Shown here one piece after another: positions 7,707 through 18,028 of a DNA stretch of 64,000 bases. Numbering within the stretch: the stretch's first letter is position 1; every line of letters starts with the position of its first letter. The position numbers and the translations under genes are program-made. A model generated the notes under the pieces. It had not been told where the DNA came from. It ran no database searches and saw nothing but the letters and a program-made list of their open reading frames with translations. This DNA is from Phormidium willei BDU 130791 (lineage in GTDB: Bacteria; Cyanobacteriota; Cyanobacteriia; Cyanobacteriales; Geitlerinemataceae): contig LSZA01000001.1 of assembly GCA_001637315.1 (NCBI GenBank), forward strand, positions 62,001-126,000. The letters run 5' to 3'.

Positions 7707-10142
7707 CTAACTCCGTAGTTCTACCTTGAACTTCTTGACGATCGCCTCCCGTACCTTCTGATGAGCGGTATCGACCTCCTTATCTTTAAGGGTGCGATCG
7801 CCGGCCCGATAAACTAGACGAAACGCCAAACTACGCTGACCCTCCGGAACCGACTCACCGCGATACTCATCGAATAGTTCCACCGACTCCAACAATTTCC
7901 CCCCAGCCCGACTCATGGCTTTTTCTAACTCCAAGACTTCTGCATCAATGGGAGCGAAAAAGGCTAAATCGCGATCGCTGGCCGGGAACGTCGAAAAGGG
8001 GTTGAACTTAGGAACCTGACTTGATGGGAGCGCTTCTAGGAGTAGACTTAACTCCAACTCGAAGACATAGACTTCATCGGGGAGTTCGCGATCTTGACGC
8101 AACTGGGGATGAAGCTGGCCAAAGCGTCCCAATTGACGACCCCGCAACCAAATCGAGGCGGTGCGTCCAGGATGCAATCGTTCATCTCCTGCATCAGCTT
8201 GATAGTAAACCGTTAAGCCTAGGCGATCGAACACCCCTTGTAACACCCCCTTGGCTTCAAACCAAGACATCGGTTGTTCCTTCCCAGACCGTAACCAACG
8301 TCCCTGAGTACGATCGCCCCCAAGAATCCCCGCCACCAGGTTTTTCTCCTGGTACGTCTCTCCCTCTTTCCAGAAAACTCGCCCAATCTCAAAGCCATTG
8401 AGCGCCCCATTTCCCTGTTTCAAGTTATACTCAAAGGCGTCAATCATCCCTGGGAGAAGTTCCGTTCGTAGGGCGGAATACTCAGCAAAAAGGGGATTTC
8501 CCAGACAAATTTGTTGCTCTTGGGTGGGTTTGACCAGAGAATAGTGAATTAACTCCGTCAAACCTGCCCCCCGTAGGGCTTCCCGCAACTGTCCCGTCAG
8601 GGCAAATTCCGGGGAAAGTTGGCCCAGCGTTCCCTGTTTGGGCAGGGTTTCGCAGAAGTTATCGTAGCCATAGAGACGAGCGATTTCTTCAATTAAATCA
8701 ATTTCCCGTTCAATATCCCGGCGACGGTAAGGGGGAACCTGCACTGTCCAAACTCCTGTTTCCTCCGTGGGAGCGACGCTAAAGTTGAGGCGTTCCAGGA
8801 TTTGCTTCATATCCGCTTCCGGGAGGTCGCCCACCTCATCCCCGAGATGCACTGGACCGAGAACCTGACGCACCCGGGCCACTCGTAGCGTGAGCGTTTG
8901 AGACAAATCGGGGCGAGAATCGGCCTTGGCTTGGGCCACCGGAGTTCCGCCCGCTAATTCGCCGATAAGGGCGATCGCCCGTTGACAGGCGGTTTCTAAC
9001 TCGGCGAAGTTTACCCCCCGTTCATAGCGTGAGGAAGACTCGCTACGGAGATTCTGAGCGCGAGAGGAACGACGCACGGCGACGGGGTCAAATAGGGCCG
9101 CTTCTAAGACTAAATTAGTGGTCTCTGCATGGACTTCGCTGTCTTCCCCGCCCATGACGCCAGCTAGGGCCACGGGATGGTCATTGGCGGTAATCAGTAG
9201 ATTAGTGTCTTGCAGGGGTCGTTCCTGGCCATCGAGGCTGGTCAGGGTTTCATTAGTTTTGGCGTAACGAACCCCGATGGTTAGGGAATCTTGACCGGTG
9301 AGCTGTTGTAGGCGATCGCGGTCAAAAGCGTGCAACGGCTGTCCCCATTCCAACATCACATAGTTGGTAATATCCACCACATTGTTAATGGGGCGCACGC
9401 CAGCCGCTTGTAGTCGTTGTTGTAGCCAATCCGGCGAAGGGGCGATCGTGACTCCTTCAATCATCGTGCCAATATAGGCCGGACAAGCCTTGTTTTGAGC
9501 CACCTCAACCGTTAGAGACTCCTTCGGGGCAATCTCAGCCACCTCAGCCTGGGGTAATTCCAGCCTATCCCCCGTTAACGCCGCGACTTCCCGGGCCACG
9601 CCCACCATACTCAGAGCATCGGCTCGGTTCGCCGTCGCCGTCAAGTCTAAAATCGAGTCATCGAGTCCCAGAAACGGTCGCGCATCGGCACCAATTTTGC
9701 CCTGGAACTGGTTATCATTGCCCTCGGCAAAAATATGAATGCCATCAATTTCGGAAGTTAGGCCCACTTCCTCAAGAGAGCAAATCATGCCGTTAGAGGG
9801 AACCCCCCGCAGTTTGGTCGGTTTAATCTTGAGACCCACTTGGGGCAGCTTCGTGCCGATGGTAGCCACCGGAACGTAGATATTTGCCTGAGCATTGGGC
9901 GCACCACAGACAATCTGTTGCGGTTCACCGCTGCCAATATCGACTTGACACACCCGCAGCTTATCGGCGTTGGGATGTGGCTCGATACCCACAATGTGAC
10001 CGATCACCACCCCATCGGCCCAGGTGCTGCGCTCTTCAATCTCCTCCACTTCAAACCCCGCCATAGTGAGGCGATGGGCCAGGTCGTCCGCAGTTAGATC
10101 AATGTTAATGAGGGTTCGCAACCAGTTGAGTGAGATACGCAC
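7707..10142 (-). CDS. pheT: Phenylalanine-tRNA ligase beta subunit
   Basis: It charges tRNA-Phe as the beta chain of the alpha2-beta2 enzyme. The 811-aa length fits bacterial PheT. In order: the N-terminal [12 protein letters not shown] segment, the EMAP-type tRNA-binding domain (about 40-150, with [16 protein letters not shown]), the B3/B4 editing domain (about 215-390, with [20 protein letters not shown]), the B5 domain (about 410-510, with [20 protein letters not shown]), the synthetase-like core, and the C-terminal anticodon-binding FDX-ACB domain (about 715-811, with [10 protein letters not shown]). pheS is not in the window. The start is the ATG at MRISLNW, as is usual for the family. 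Confidence 0.96.
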   Translation of the reverse strand: MRISLNWLRTLINIDLTADDLAHRLTMAGFEVEEIEERSTWADGVVIGHIVGIEPHPNADKLRVCQVDIGSGEPQQIVCGAPNAQANIYVPVATIGTKLPQVGLKIKPTKLRGVPSNGMICSLEEVGLTSEIDGIHIFAEGNDNQFQGKIGADARPFLGLDDSILDLTATANRADALSMVGVAREVAALTGDRLELPQAEVAEIAPKESLTVEVAQNKACPAYIGTMIEGVTIAPSPDWLQQRLQAAGVRPINNVVDITNYVMLEWGQPLHAFDRDRLQQLTGQDSLTIGVRYAKTNETLTSLDGQERPLQDTNLLITANDHPVALAGVMGGEDSEVHAETTNLVLEAALFDPVAVRRSSRAQNLRSESSSRYERGVNFAELETACQRAIALIGELAGGTPVAQAKADSRPDLSQTLTLRVARVRQVLGPVHLGDEVGDLPEADMKQILERLNFSVAPTEETGVWTVQVPPYRRRDIEREIDLIEEIARLYGYDNFCETLPKQGTLGQLSPEFALTGQLREALRGAGLTELIHYSLVKPTQEQQICLGNPLFAEYSALRTELLPGMIDAFEYNLKQGNGALNGFEIGRVFWKEGETYQEKNLVAGILGGDRTQGRWLRSGKEQPMSWFEAKGVLQGVFDRLGLTVYYQADAGDERLHPGRTASIWLRGRQLGRFGQLHPQLRQDRELPDEVYVFELELSLLLEALPSSQVPKFNPFSTFPASDRDLAFFAPIDAEVLELEKAMSRAGGKLLESVELFDEYRGESVPEGQRSLAFRLVYRAGDRTLKDKEVDTAHQKVREAIVKKFKVELRS

Positions 10143-10180
10143 AGTTGATGCCTTGTTCGACGAAGTATAGCTCGACTATT

Positions 10181-11881
10181 CTACACAAAATCAGCCTGCC
10201 AAATCTGAACCGCCTGCCGCGCTAAACGTCCTTGGCGATCGGCTAGGCTATCCGCCGTCCACTCTTGGGCTAAAATGCTCTGGGTTAAGCGGTAGCGGCT
10301 TTGCGGGTAGGTTTGCTGCTTAACTGCATAGGCTTGATTGCCCAGCTCACGATTTAAACTCGGTTCTAAGAGGGTCAGGTTTCCTAAGCGATAGGTCATT
10401 TCGTCGAGTTGAGTTTCTGTAAACGCTCGCCGCCAACTCTCACTGGCTGATTCGGGGAGGATATGCTCGATTGAGAAACTGTTACGCTCAATGGGATGAC
10501 CGCACTCGTGTTCTTCGAGTTTGGCTAGGATGTATTGGACGAGTTTTTTGTGTCTCTTGGTTGATAGCCTTAAAACGGCAAAGTCTTGTTGAAATTTATC
10601 GTCTGGGACGTAAATTGGGCGACAGGCACTGAAGACTTCTCGGGAGGTTGTGATTTGGTCGTTCATGATGGCGATCGCCACCTCGTTATAAATTGTCTCC
10701 AACTCATTCGGGTTAAGTTGACTCACCACAAGATAGCGAAAGGATAAAACTCCAATGAGTTTCAACACCCGCACAAAATCCGAGGGAGCAAACTTGACAT
10801 GGGCGGCGAATAGGGCTGGATACGCCTGTTTTACTCGAAAAAGCTGTAGTTCTCGGATATAAGGCTGGCAGTTGGGAGTCTCTCGCCACAGTTCATCATG
10901 AGAGTCGCCGAGGGCAATAAATAAGTCACTATACTGCTCTAAATCATCCAGCAAATGAAATGCTTGTTCTGCATTGGTAATAGTACGACGAATTGTTTTA
11001 AAGAGTCTATCTTTCCGAACTCCGGTTTGGGATAAACTCAGGTAGTCACGCAAAAACTCCGGAAATTGTCGCATCGTGACCGTATCAATGAGCCGTTTCC
11101 ATTGCCGTTGAGCTTCTCGCAAATCATCGGGTCCCTGAAATGAAGAAAATAAATAGTTTTTCAATAAATCGGTGGTACTGAGTTCGATTCCTCGCGCATT
11201 CAAGGTTTCAAACACAGTGTACGCATTGAGCGCATCTTGAACATTGATTTGAATAAATACTAAGCGTTGAGCAACGACATCCGTTAGAAACGTCGTCAAA
11301 TCTTCTCCATTTCTAACTACCAAAGTCAGCCCATTTAAACATTTTGAGAAATGCTCAAAGGCTTGCCAAAGCAGTTGATTGGATGTCGTGAGCCGTCGCT
11401 GATTCCTGGGCTTGCGTAAGTTAATTAAATTACTTTGATAAAAATCATTATCGTTGGCATTCAACAGTAACTTGCTCGAATAGCGTAAGGAACGGGGGTC
11501 TTTATCACTTAAATAGGTTCGCCGCAAAATATTTTGACGTTCCCGATTTTCCTCAACCGCCTGTCCTTGGTTGATTAAGTCTTGGAGTTTATCAAGAATG
11601 GCGATCGCCAAAATGCTCAAAGTCGCCAGCCGCTGTTGGCCATCAATAATGGTAAATTCCTGATTTGAGTCGGGGGAGTTCTGTAAGACAATCGCTCCCA
11701 TATAGTGACTACTCTGGGAATCGTGATAAATCGACTCAATATCTTGCCAGAGGTCTTCCCAATTTTCGACTGTCCAAGAGTAGTCTCGCTGAAAGGCGGG
11801 GACTCGATAAATTTTACCATTACGGATTAAGTCCCCAAAATTGGTTGTCCGAGTATCTAGGAATTGAGACGACGACATCAC
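10181..11881 (-). CDS. DUF262/DUF1524 (GmrSD-like) nuclease
   Basis: The 566-aa protein has an N-terminal DUF262 domain with the VPAFQRDYSW segment near residue 28 and the diagnostic IDGQQR motif near residue 80, a ParB/Srx-like nucleotide-binding fold. It ends with a DUF1524 HNH nuclease domain: SIEHILPES near residue 470, then RLGNLTLLEPSLN. This is the GmrS-GmrD arrangement in one polypeptide. Relatives are type IV restriction enzymes or phage-defence proteins. No methylase, phosphorothioation or BREX genes are nearby, so it stands alone. The start is one of two adjacent ATG codons. The gene lies 38 bp upstream of pheT on the same strand. Confidence 0.85.
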   Translation of the reverse strand: MMSSSQFLDTRTTNFGDLIRNGKIYRVPAFQRDYSWTVENWEDLWQDIESIYHDSQSSHYMGAIVLQNSPDSNQEFTIIDGQQRLATLSILAIAILDKLQDLINQGQAVEENRERQNILRRTYLSDKDPRSLRYSSKLLLNANDNDFYQSNLINLRKPRNQRRLTTSNQLLWQAFEHFSKCLNGLTLVVRNGEDLTTFLTDVVAQRLVFIQINVQDALNAYTVFETLNARGIELSTTDLLKNYLFSSFQGPDDLREAQRQWKRLIDTVTMRQFPEFLRDYLSLSQTGVRKDRLFKTIRRTITNAEQAFHLLDDLEQYSDLFIALGDSHDELWRETPNCQPYIRELQLFRVKQAYPALFAAHVKFAPSDFVRVLKLIGVLSFRYLVVSQLNPNELETIYNEVAIAIMNDQITTSREVFSACRPIYVPDDKFQQDFAVLRLSTKRHKKLVQYILAKLEEHECGHPIERNSFSIEHILPESASESWRRAFTETQLDEMTYRLGNLTLLEPSLNRELGNQAYAVKQQTYPQSRYRLTQSILAQEWTADSLADRQGRLARQAVQIWQADFV

Positions 11882-11956
11882 AGAAAATATAGAAACAGAA
11901 GGGCTAACCCACCCATAAACCCAGTTTAGCGCCTGGTACTTCAGTGGGTTGCCCCT

Positions 11957-11986
11957 AAAAAAAACCTCACTTACATTGAAGTGAGG
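11957..11986 (-). terminator. Intrinsic terminator of glnA
   Basis: Read on the minus strand, CCTCACTT and AAGTGAGG form a perfect 8-bp stem with a six-base loop, followed at once by eight T residues. It lies about 50 bp after the glnA stop codon. Confidence 0.9.
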
Positions 11987-12036
11987 GAATTCTATCTGGT
12001 GGTGATGAGAGTTAGTGAACCATGACTAAGGCGAGC

Positions 12037-13458
12037 TTAGGCATCGTAGTAGAGCATATACTCGAAGGGATGGGGACGTAGGCGAATGGGGTTGACTTCG
12101 TTATCGAGCTTGTAGGTGATGTAGTTGTCGATAAAGTCCTCGGTGAATACGCCACCTTTGGTCAAGAACTCACTGTCATGAGCTAACGCACTCAACGCAC
12201 CTTCGAGAGAACCCGGAGTCGAGGGAATCTTGCTCAGTTCTTCAGGGCTGAGTTCGTAGATATCGACATCGAGGGCCTCGCCGGGGTCAATTTTGTTCTG
12301 AATTCCATCGAGACCTGCCATCAGCATGGCGGCAAAGCCAAGATAAGGGTTAGAACTCGCATCAGGGCAACGGAACTCAATCCGTTTCGCTTTGGGGTTG
12401 GAACCGGTTAAGGGAATCCGAATCGAGGCAGAGCGGTTTCCTTGAGAGTAGGCTAAGTTCACGGGCGCTTCAAACCCAGGAACCAGACGTTTGTAGGAGT
12501 TCAAGGAGGGGTTGGTGAAAGCCAAAACCGCTGGAGCGTGTTTGAGTAGGCCGCCGATGAAGTATAAGGCTAAGTCACTGAGATCGGCATAGTTATCACC
12601 GAAGAAGAGGGGTTGTCCGTCTTTCCAGATGGACATGTGGGTGTGCATCCCGCTCCCGTTGTCGTTGAAGACGGGTTTAGGCATGAAGGTGGCGGATTTG
12701 CCGTATTTGCGAGCCACGTTTTTGACCACATATTTGTAGGTCATGACGTTGTCGGCGGCATTGATCAGATCCGAGAAACGAATCCCCAGTTCACATTGAC
12801 CGGCGGTTCCCACTTCATGGTGATGTTTCTCAATGGGAACTCCACAGCGCCCCATGGTCAGGAGCATTTCTGTACGGATGTCTTGTAGGGTATCCGAGGG
12901 ACCCACGGGGAAGTAACCGCGCTTGTAGCCCGTTTTGAAGCCAAGGTTGCCCCCTTCTTCATGACGTCCAGAGTTCCACATCCCCTCAGTGGAATCGACG
13001 TGGTAGTAGCCTTCATGTTCGTTCTGGTCGTAGCGAACATCGTCGAAGATAAAGAATTCTGGCTCGGGTCCGCAGAAGACTGTATCACCGATTCCGGTCG
13101 ATTGCAGATACTGTAAGGCTCGATCCGCTAGGGAACGCGGATCACGCTCATACCACTCGCCGGTACGGGGTTCTTTGATGGAACAGACCATGCTCAGCGT
13201 GGGGGTATCCATGAAAGGATCTAACCAGGCTGTGCTCGGGTCAGGAACCATACACATATCGGAGGCGTTGATCGCTTTCCAGCCCCGAATACTCGAGCCA
13301 TCAAAGGCAATCCCTTCATCAAAGGATTCTTCTTCAACGAGGCTGCGGTGGAACGTGCAGTGCTGCCAAATTCCGAACAGATCAACAAACTTCAGGTCAA
13401 TCAGTTCGATGTTCTCACCCTGAATCATGTTCAGGACGTCTTGTGGCGTTTCAGGCAT
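12037..13458 (-). CDS. glnA: Glutamine synthetase type I
   Basis: It makes glutamine from glutamate, ammonium and ATP, the main ammonium entry point of cyanobacteria. The 473-aa length is typical of GSI. Visible landmarks are the beta-grasp N-domain with [12 protein letters not shown], the substrate/metal motifs [20 protein letters not shown] and [20 protein letters not shown], and the ATP/ammonium segment [20 protein letters not shown]. It is monocistronic, with its own terminator. An NtcA box lies about 150 bp upstream with a well-placed -10, so induction under nitrogen limitation is expected. Cyanobacterial GSI is usually inhibited by the small proteins IF7/IF17; their genes are not seen here. 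Confidence 0.97.
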   Translation of the reverse strand: MPETPQDVLNMIQGENIELIDLKFVDLFGIWQHCTFHRSLVEEESFDEGIAFDGSSIRGWKAINASDMCMVPDPSTAWLDPFMDTPTLSMVCSIKEPRTGEWYERDPRSLADRALQYLQSTGIGDTVFCGPEPEFFIFDDVRYDQNEHEGYYHVDSTEGMWNSGRHEEGGNLGFKTGYKRGYFPVGPSDTLQDIRTEMLLTMGRCGVPIEKHHHEVGTAGQCELGIRFSDLINAADNVMTYKYVVKNVARKYGKSATFMPKPVFNDNGSGMHTHMSIWKDGQPLFFGDNYADLSDLALYFIGGLLKHAPAVLAFTNPSLNSYKRLVPGFEAPVNLAYSQGNRSASIRIPLTGSNPKAKRIEFRCPDASSNPYLGFAAMLMAGLDGIQNKIDPGEALDVDIYELSPEELSKIPSTPGSLEGALSALAHDSEFLTKGGVFTEDFIDNYITYKLDNEVNPIRLRPHPFEYMLYYDA

Positions 13459-13575
13459 GGGTTACTTCTCCCTATAATCGCGAAAATCGTTGGAGTTTGC
13501 CAGTAGTTGCTTTTCCGGACGGTACGTGGAAGACGCACGCAGGGGTGGGGCTAGGTGCTGACGAATACCTGATTC

Positions 13576-13581
13576 ATCCTA
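13576..13581 (-). promoter_or_regulatory. -10 element of the glnA promoter
   Basis: On the minus strand this reads TAGGAT. Its centre is 32 bp from the centre of the NtcA box, the spacing of class II NtcA-activated promoters (box near -41.5). The transcript would have a 5' leader of about 110 nt. Confidence 0.65.
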
Positions 13582-13603
13582 GGGATTGCTGTGGCGATGA
13601 TTT

Positions 13604-13617
13604 GTAATGGTTTATAC
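13604..13617 (-). promoter_or_regulatory. NtcA-binding site upstream of glnA
   Basis: GTA-N8-TAC (GTAATGGTTTATAC on the plus strand) is an exact match to the NtcA consensus. It lies in the glnA-apcF intergenic region at the activating distance from the glnA -10. Because the box is palindromic it could also affect the divergent apcF side, but it is more than 230 bp from apcF. Confidence 0.75.
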
Positions 13618-13848
13618 ATTTTTTCGCAAAAATCTCAGAAAGATCCCAGAGACGGCCCGATTTCCAGGATGGAGACCGAGGATTTATGAAAGATTGTTGA
13701 GTTTTCTAAACATTGTGCGGTCAGGACGGAATAATACTATAGGAAGCCGGGTCCAGTGGCTCCCAGTGACCTCTCCCTTGACGTTCATGTTGGAAGGGTG
13801 AGGTAAGCTATAGTCCATCGGTCAATATTTATAACGAAGAGGCATTTC

Positions 13849-14355
13849 ATGCAAGACGCAATTACAACGCTGATTAAAAACTACGATTCGACGGGCCGCT
13901 ATCTTGATGGTGTGGCGATTGATCGCCTAAAGTCCTATTTTGAAACGGGTACGGCTCGGGTTCAAGCCGCAGCCCTGATTAACGGTCAAGCGGCGGCGGT
14001 GGTTAAAGAGGCGGGTTCAACTCTGTTTAACGACCAGCCTGAACTGATTCGCCCCGGTGGGAGTGCCTACACGACTCGTCGCTATGCGGCTTGTTTGCGG
14101 GATATGGACTATTATCTACGCTATGCCACCTATTCTTGGGTGGCCGGTGATACGGATGTCCTCGATGAACGGGTCTTAACGGGGTTGAGAGAAACCTATA
14201 ATTCTCTCAATGTGGCGATCGGCCCCACGGTCATCGGTATTGGTATCTTGAAAGAGATTGTGAAGGCCAAAGTGGCTGATGCTGGTATTGAAACCAGTTT
14301 CATTGATGAGCCGTTTGACCACATGATTCGTGAGTTAGGCGAGAAAGATATCTAA
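13849..14355 (+). CDS. apcF: Allophycocyanin beta-18 subunit
   Basis: It is a phycobilisome core pigment subunit that replaces one ApcB near the linker ApcE and helps pass energy to photosystem II. The 168-aa length, the start MQDAITTLIKNYDSTGRYLD and the ending FIDEPFDHMIRELGEKDI distinguish it from ApcB (about 161 aa). The phycocyanobilin attachment cysteine is Cys82 in YAACLRDMDYYLRYATY. The position that is a methylated Asn in ApcB-type subunits appears to be Ser72 (PGGSAYTTRR). It is monocistronic, with two hairpins downstream. Upstream, CGAAGAGGC is a modest ribosome binding site. Confidence 0.93.
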   Translation: MQDAITTLIKNYDSTGRYLDGVAIDRLKSYFETGTARVQAAALINGQAAAVVKEAGSTLFNDQPELIRPGGSAYTTRRYAACLRDMDYYLRYATYSWVAGDTDVLDERVLTGLRETYNSLNVAIGPTVIGIGILKEIVKAKVADAGIETSFIDEPFDHMIRELGEKDI

Positions 14356-14375
14356 CTCACCCCGAAACCCTCACC

Positions 14376-14403
14376 AGGGGCGTGTCATTGGCTATACGCC
14401 CCT
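14376..14403. repeat. GC-rich stem-loop after apcF
   Basis: AGGGGCGT and ACGCCCCT form a perfect 8-bp stem with a 12-base loop and no T run after it. It may protect or process the apcF 3' end, or be a short cyanobacterial palindromic repeat. Confidence 0.5.
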
Positions 14404-14484
14404 AAGTCTAGGTTCGAGTCTAGGGTCACGCTTTGCTTTTCAATATGCTAATTATAGACACAGTAAAAAAGACAGTTTAAGTTA

Positions 14485-14518
14485 GCCAAAACCCTTTTTG
14501 TAAGGGTTTTGGCGTTTT
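14485..14518 (+). terminator. Intrinsic terminator of apcF
   Basis: GCCAAAACCCTT and AAGGGTTTTGGC form a perfect 12-bp stem with a five-base loop, followed by GTTTTTA. It lies between apcF and the convergent sufS and could weakly stop the opposite strand as well. Confidence 0.85.
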
Positions 14519-14545
14519 TAATGTTAGCTTTGAAGTGTCTGAAGA

Positions 14546-15808
14546 TTATCCCATAATGCTCTGAAAGAAGTTGATCGTGTCCTTGAGACTGGCGATGAAG
14601 GTGTCAATCTCGGCATGGGTGTTGTAGAAATAGAGGCTGGCCCGGGCCGTTGAGGTTTGTTGAAGCCGTTTGTGCAACGGTTGGGTGCAGTGATGTCCCG
14701 TACGAATCGCCACTCCTGACTCATCGAGGAGGGTTGAGAGGTCGTTGGCATGGACATCGGCGGAGGTGAAGGAGGCTAAGGCGGCCCGTCCGCTGCCGTC
14801 GGCTTGGGGTTGGGGTCCGTAGAGGGTTAGGCCGGGGACGGTGGCCAGTTTGTCGTAGAGGTAGCGGCAGAGTTCATGTTCATAGTCGGCGATCGCCTCC
14901 ATGCCAATCTCCGTCAGATAATCAATGGCCGCCCCCAGGGCGATCGCCTCCCCAATCGCCGGGGTCCCCGCCTCAAACTTATGGGGCAATTCGGCACAGG
15001 TAAAGGAGTTGAGTTCCACATCGGCAATCATCTCCCCACCGCCGAGAAATGGCGGCATCGACTGTAATAACGCCAATTTGCCATAGAGAAAGCCAATCCC
15101 TGTCGGCGCACACATTTTATGACCGGACGCCACCAGCCAGTCACAATCGATGTCTTGCACATCGATGGGCATATGAGGCACACTCTGACAAGCATCAATG
15201 AGAACCTTGGCCCCCTGCCGATGCGCCAGTTCAGCAATTTCCTTGACGGGGTTAATACAGCCGAGGGTATTGGAGACATGAACCACCGCCACCAGTTTCG
15301 TCTTCTCCGATAGGAGAGACTGATACTGCTCAAAATCGAACTCCTGAGTCTCCGTCAAGCCGACAAACTTCAACACCGCCCCCGTCTTTTGGGCCACCAT
15401 TTGCCAAGGAATGAGGTTGCTGTGGTGTTCCATCACCGACAGGATAATCTCATCCCCCGCCTGGAGATGATTCAATCCCCAAGAATAGGCCACTAGGTTA
15501 ATCGCTTCACTCGCATTGCGGGTGAAGACGATTTCATTGCGAGATTGGGCGTTGATGAAGGGGACGATTTTATCCCGAGTTCCCTCGTAGTTATCCGTGG
15601 CCCTGGCGCTGAGGGTGTGAACACCACGATGGACATTGGAGTTATCCCGACTGTAGTAGTGAGATAAGGCATCAATGACCGCTTTGGGCTTTTGAGAGGT
15701 GGCGGCGTTATCCAGATACACCAGAGGCTTACCATTGACCTCCTGATGTAGAATCGGGAAGTCAGCGCGGGTGCGATCGGCTAGGGTTTGGGCGGTGGCA
15801 AGGGTCAT
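14546..15808 (-). CDS. sufS: Cysteine desulfurase SufS
   Basis: It is a PLP enzyme that removes sulfur from cysteine to supply Fe-S cluster assembly on SufBCD. The 420-aa length fits SufS. The PLP lysine is Lys231 in [18 protein letters not shown], and the catalytic cysteine is Cys374 in [15 protein letters not shown], a class II desulfurase layout. [18 protein letters not shown] near residue 31 and [14 protein letters not shown] near 98 bind the cofactor. It is the last gene of the sufBCDS cluster, 90 bp after sufD, with short repeats in that gap. Confidence 0.96.
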   Translation of the reverse strand: MTLATAQTLADRTRADFPILHQEVNGKPLVYLDNAATSQKPKAVIDALSHYYSRDNSNVHRGVHTLSARATDNYEGTRDKIVPFINAQSRNEIVFTRNASEAINLVAYSWGLNHLQAGDEIILSVMEHHSNLIPWQMVAQKTGAVLKFVGLTETQEFDFEQYQSLLSEKTKLVAVVHVSNTLGCINPVKEIAELAHRQGAKVLIDACQSVPHMPIDVQDIDCDWLVASGHKMCAPTGIGFLYGKLALLQSMPPFLGGGEMIADVELNSFTCAELPHKFEAGTPAIGEAIALGAAIDYLTEIGMEAIADYEHELCRYLYDKLATVPGLTLYGPQPQADGSGRAALASFTSADVHANDLSTLLDESGVAIRTGHHCTQPLHKRLQQTSTARASLYFYNTHAEIDTFIASLKDTINFFQSIMG

Positions 15809-15814
15809 AGGGGG

Positions 15815-15882
15815 AAGAAGGCAATAGGCAAGCTAGCAATAGGCAACAGGCAAGCTAGCAATAGGGATAACCTACTCTTTGC
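15815..15882. repeat. Short tandem repeats between sufD and sufS
   Basis: Units of AGGCAATAGGCAAGCTAGCA type occur twice with an interposed AGGCAACAGGCA. They resemble the heptameric repeats (GGCAAGA, GGGAACA) elsewhere in the window and lie in the sufD-sufS gap. Confidence 0.55.
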
Positions 15883-15898
15883 CCATTACCTTTACTCA

Positions 15899-17236
15899 TC
15901 AATAGCTAATGGTGCGACAGGCGACACATTGGGCGATCGCCGTTTGCAGGGATTTGAGAGGAATCTCTTGCAGAATCTCGGCGGCGAAAGCGTCTACCAG
16001 GAGATTCTGACTGGTGGTTTTGTCTAAACCGCGACTTTGCAGATAAAACACTTCATCGGCTTCGAGTTGACTCACCGTTGCGCCGTGGCTGCATTTGACG
16101 TTATCGGCCACAATCTCTAACTGAGGCTTGGTGTTGACTCGCGCCTTGGGCGACAGCAACAGATTACGGTTGAGTTGGTTGGCGTCGGTGAGTTGAGCCT
16201 TTTTCATGACCACAACCCGACCATCAAAGACCGCGTGACCTTTATCCCCCACAATACATTTATGGAGTTGGTTCACAGTTCCATGGGGATGGTCGTAAAT
16301 CACCGTACTGTGACTATCCGAGGTTTGGGCTTTACCAATTAAGGTTAAACCATTGAGGGTGGTTTCTGTTCCCGGCCCAGTTTGATAAACATCCAGGTTA
16401 TGGCGAGACAGTTGTGACCCCAAATTCAGGGTATGACAGGCGTAACGGCTATCTCGGGCTTGGGTGACGGCGGTTTTGCCAACATGGAAGGCGGACCCAT
16501 TATCCCGCTGTAGGCGCACATGAGTTAATTCCGCATTGTCCTCCAGCCAAATTTCCGTCACGGCATTATTGAAATAGGCCATGGCTTGGGAATCGGGACA
16601 GCCTTCGACGGTGGAGACAAACTCTTCGACGAAGGTGAGATGACTATTAGCCTCAGCCACCACCAGACAGCGTGGCTGCGTCAGCATGGCTGAGTCTTCG
16701 GGAACTGAGACAAACAACAGTTGCAGAGGAACTTCAACGACCGTTCCGCGACGCAACCAAATGACGGCTATATCCTCGAAACTAGCACTGTTTAGGGCGG
16801 TGAAGACTTCTTCTTGTCCCGGCTGTTGCGCCAGGTAGTCTCCCAATTTGGCTTTTTGGTCTTGGGGAAGGTTGGCGAGATTTCCCGCATAGAGGCCTTC
16901 GGGTAGGGCGTTTTGTTGAGAGAGGTTGTCGCTGTAGCGTCCATTGACGAACACCAGACGACTCTCGGGGGCTTCGGGAAGTTGGTTAACCTCAATCTGA
17001 CTGGCTTCGAGATTAATGCTGGGGGCTGGGGTGAAGTTGACCCCAGTTAGTTCCGATAAGTCTGTGAAACGCCAAGCTTCATCGCGGGGGGTGGGGAGGG
17101 CCAGTTCGTCGAGGCGGGCCTGGTGGCGATCGCGAATTGGGTTAAGAATCGCCCCATCACTCACCACCGGCTGACGCAGTTTCACCAACTCCGCGAGGGA
17201 GGTGACGTTGTTTTTAGTGATTGTCTCTAAACTCAT
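15899..17236 (-). CDS. sufD: Fe-S cluster assembly protein SufD
   Basis: It forms the SufBC2D scaffold on which clusters are built, together with SufB and the ATPase SufC. The 445-aa length fits. The C-terminal core carries the SufB/SufD right-handed beta-helix signature: NVKCSHGATVSQLEADEVFY followed by LQSRGLDKTTSQNLLVDAFA. The N-terminal helical part includes LPTPRDEAWRFTDLSEL. It lies 6 bp from sufC, so the two are translationally coupled. Confidence 0.95.
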   Translation of the reverse strand: MSLETITKNNVTSLAELVKLRQPVVSDGAILNPIRDRHQARLDELALPTPRDEAWRFTDLSELTGVNFTPAPSINLEASQIEVNQLPEAPESRLVFVNGRYSDNLSQQNALPEGLYAGNLANLPQDQKAKLGDYLAQQPGQEEVFTALNSASFEDIAVIWLRRGTVVEVPLQLLFVSVPEDSAMLTQPRCLVVAEANSHLTFVEEFVSTVEGCPDSQAMAYFNNAVTEIWLEDNAELTHVRLQRDNGSAFHVGKTAVTQARDSRYACHTLNLGSQLSRHNLDVYQTGPGTETTLNGLTLIGKAQTSDSHSTVIYDHPHGTVNQLHKCIVGDKGHAVFDGRVVVMKKAQLTDANQLNRNLLLSPKARVNTKPQLEIVADNVKCSHGATVSQLEADEVFYLQSRGLDKTTSQNLLVDAFAAEILQEIPLKSLQTAIAQCVACRTISY

Positions 17237-17242
17237 AATGCC

Positions 17243-18028
17243 TTATACCCCTACTGCTGCAAATTCGGCGATTGCCCAATCGTAGCCCTGTTCTTCGAGT
17301 TTCAGGGCTAAATCTTTGCCGCCAGTGGTCAAAATCCGTCCATCATACATAATATGGACAAAATCAGGAACAATATAATCGAGCAACCGTTGATAGTGCG
17401 TAATCATCAGGGTGCAATTATCCGGTTGCGCCAACTGATTCACACCACCAGCCACGGTTTTTAGGGCATCAATATCCAATCCGGAATCCGTCTCATCGAG
17501 AATTGCCAGAGTGGGTTCTAGCAACGCCATTTGCAAAATCTCATTGCGTTTTTTCTCCCCACCGGAGAAGCCTTCATTGACGCTACGGTTCAAGAACTCC
17601 GCCCGCATCTTCACGATATCAAGTTTCTCTTCGACCAAATCCTCGAAATCAAAGGTATCGATTTCTTCCAAACCTTTGGCTTTGCGGTGGGAGTTGTAGG
17701 CGACTCGCAGGAAGTCTAAGTTACTCACTCCAGGAATCTCAATGGGATATTGGAACGCCAAAAATACCCCCGCTGTCGCCCGTTCATCGGCTTCGAGTTC
17801 CAGCAGGTTTTGCCCCTTGTACATCACTTCGCCGCTGGTGACTTCGTAATCCGGATGTCCGGCGATAATCTTAGAAAAGGTACTTTTCCCAGACCCATTC
17901 GGTCCCATAATGGCGTGAATTTCCCCCGCCTTAATTTCCAAATTCAGGTCTTTGAGAATTGGAGTTCCCTCAACGGTTGCGTTGAGGTTTTTTACGGAAA
18001 GAATAACGTCGCTATTTTCAACAATCAT
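17243..18028 (-). CDS. sufC: SufC ATPase of the SufBCD complex
   Basis: This soluble ABC-type ATPase drives conformational change of SufB-SufD during cluster assembly. In 261 aa it shows Walker A (GPNGSGKST near residue 42), the Q-loop, the ABC signature SGGEKKR near 155 and Walker [17 protein letters not shown], all typical of SufC. It is followed by sufD after 6 bp. It is separated from sufB upstream by 338 bp that hold an unusual inverted-repeat element, so sufC may also have its own promoter there. Confidence 0.96.
   Translation of the reverse strand: MIVENSDVILSVKNLNATVEGTPILKDLNLEIKAGEIHAIMGPNGSGKSTFSKIIAGHPDYEVTSGEVMYKGQNLLELEADERATAGVFLAFQYPIEIPGVSNLDFLRVAYNSHRKAKGLEEIDTFDFEDLVEEKLDIVKMRAEFLNRSVNEGFSGGEKKRNEILQMALLEPTLAILDETDSGLDIDALKTVAGGVNQLAQPDNCTLMITHYQRLLDYIVPDFVHIMYDGRILTTGGKDLALKLEEQGYDWAIAEFAAVGV

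Noticed and set aside
13459-13570. Possible glutamine riboswitch in the glnA leader
   Set aside because: I looked for the conserved core of the glnA RNA motif and did not find it; regulation by NtcA explains the region.
13607-13801. 64-codon plus-strand frame between glnA and apcF
   Set aside because: It starts inside the NtcA box, has no ribosome binding site and no protein-like pattern.
14384-14432. tRNA-like GGTTCGAGTC sequence after apcF
   Set aside because: There is no acceptor stem, D-arm or anticodon arm around it; CTAG self-pairing makes the loop look like a T-arm by chance.
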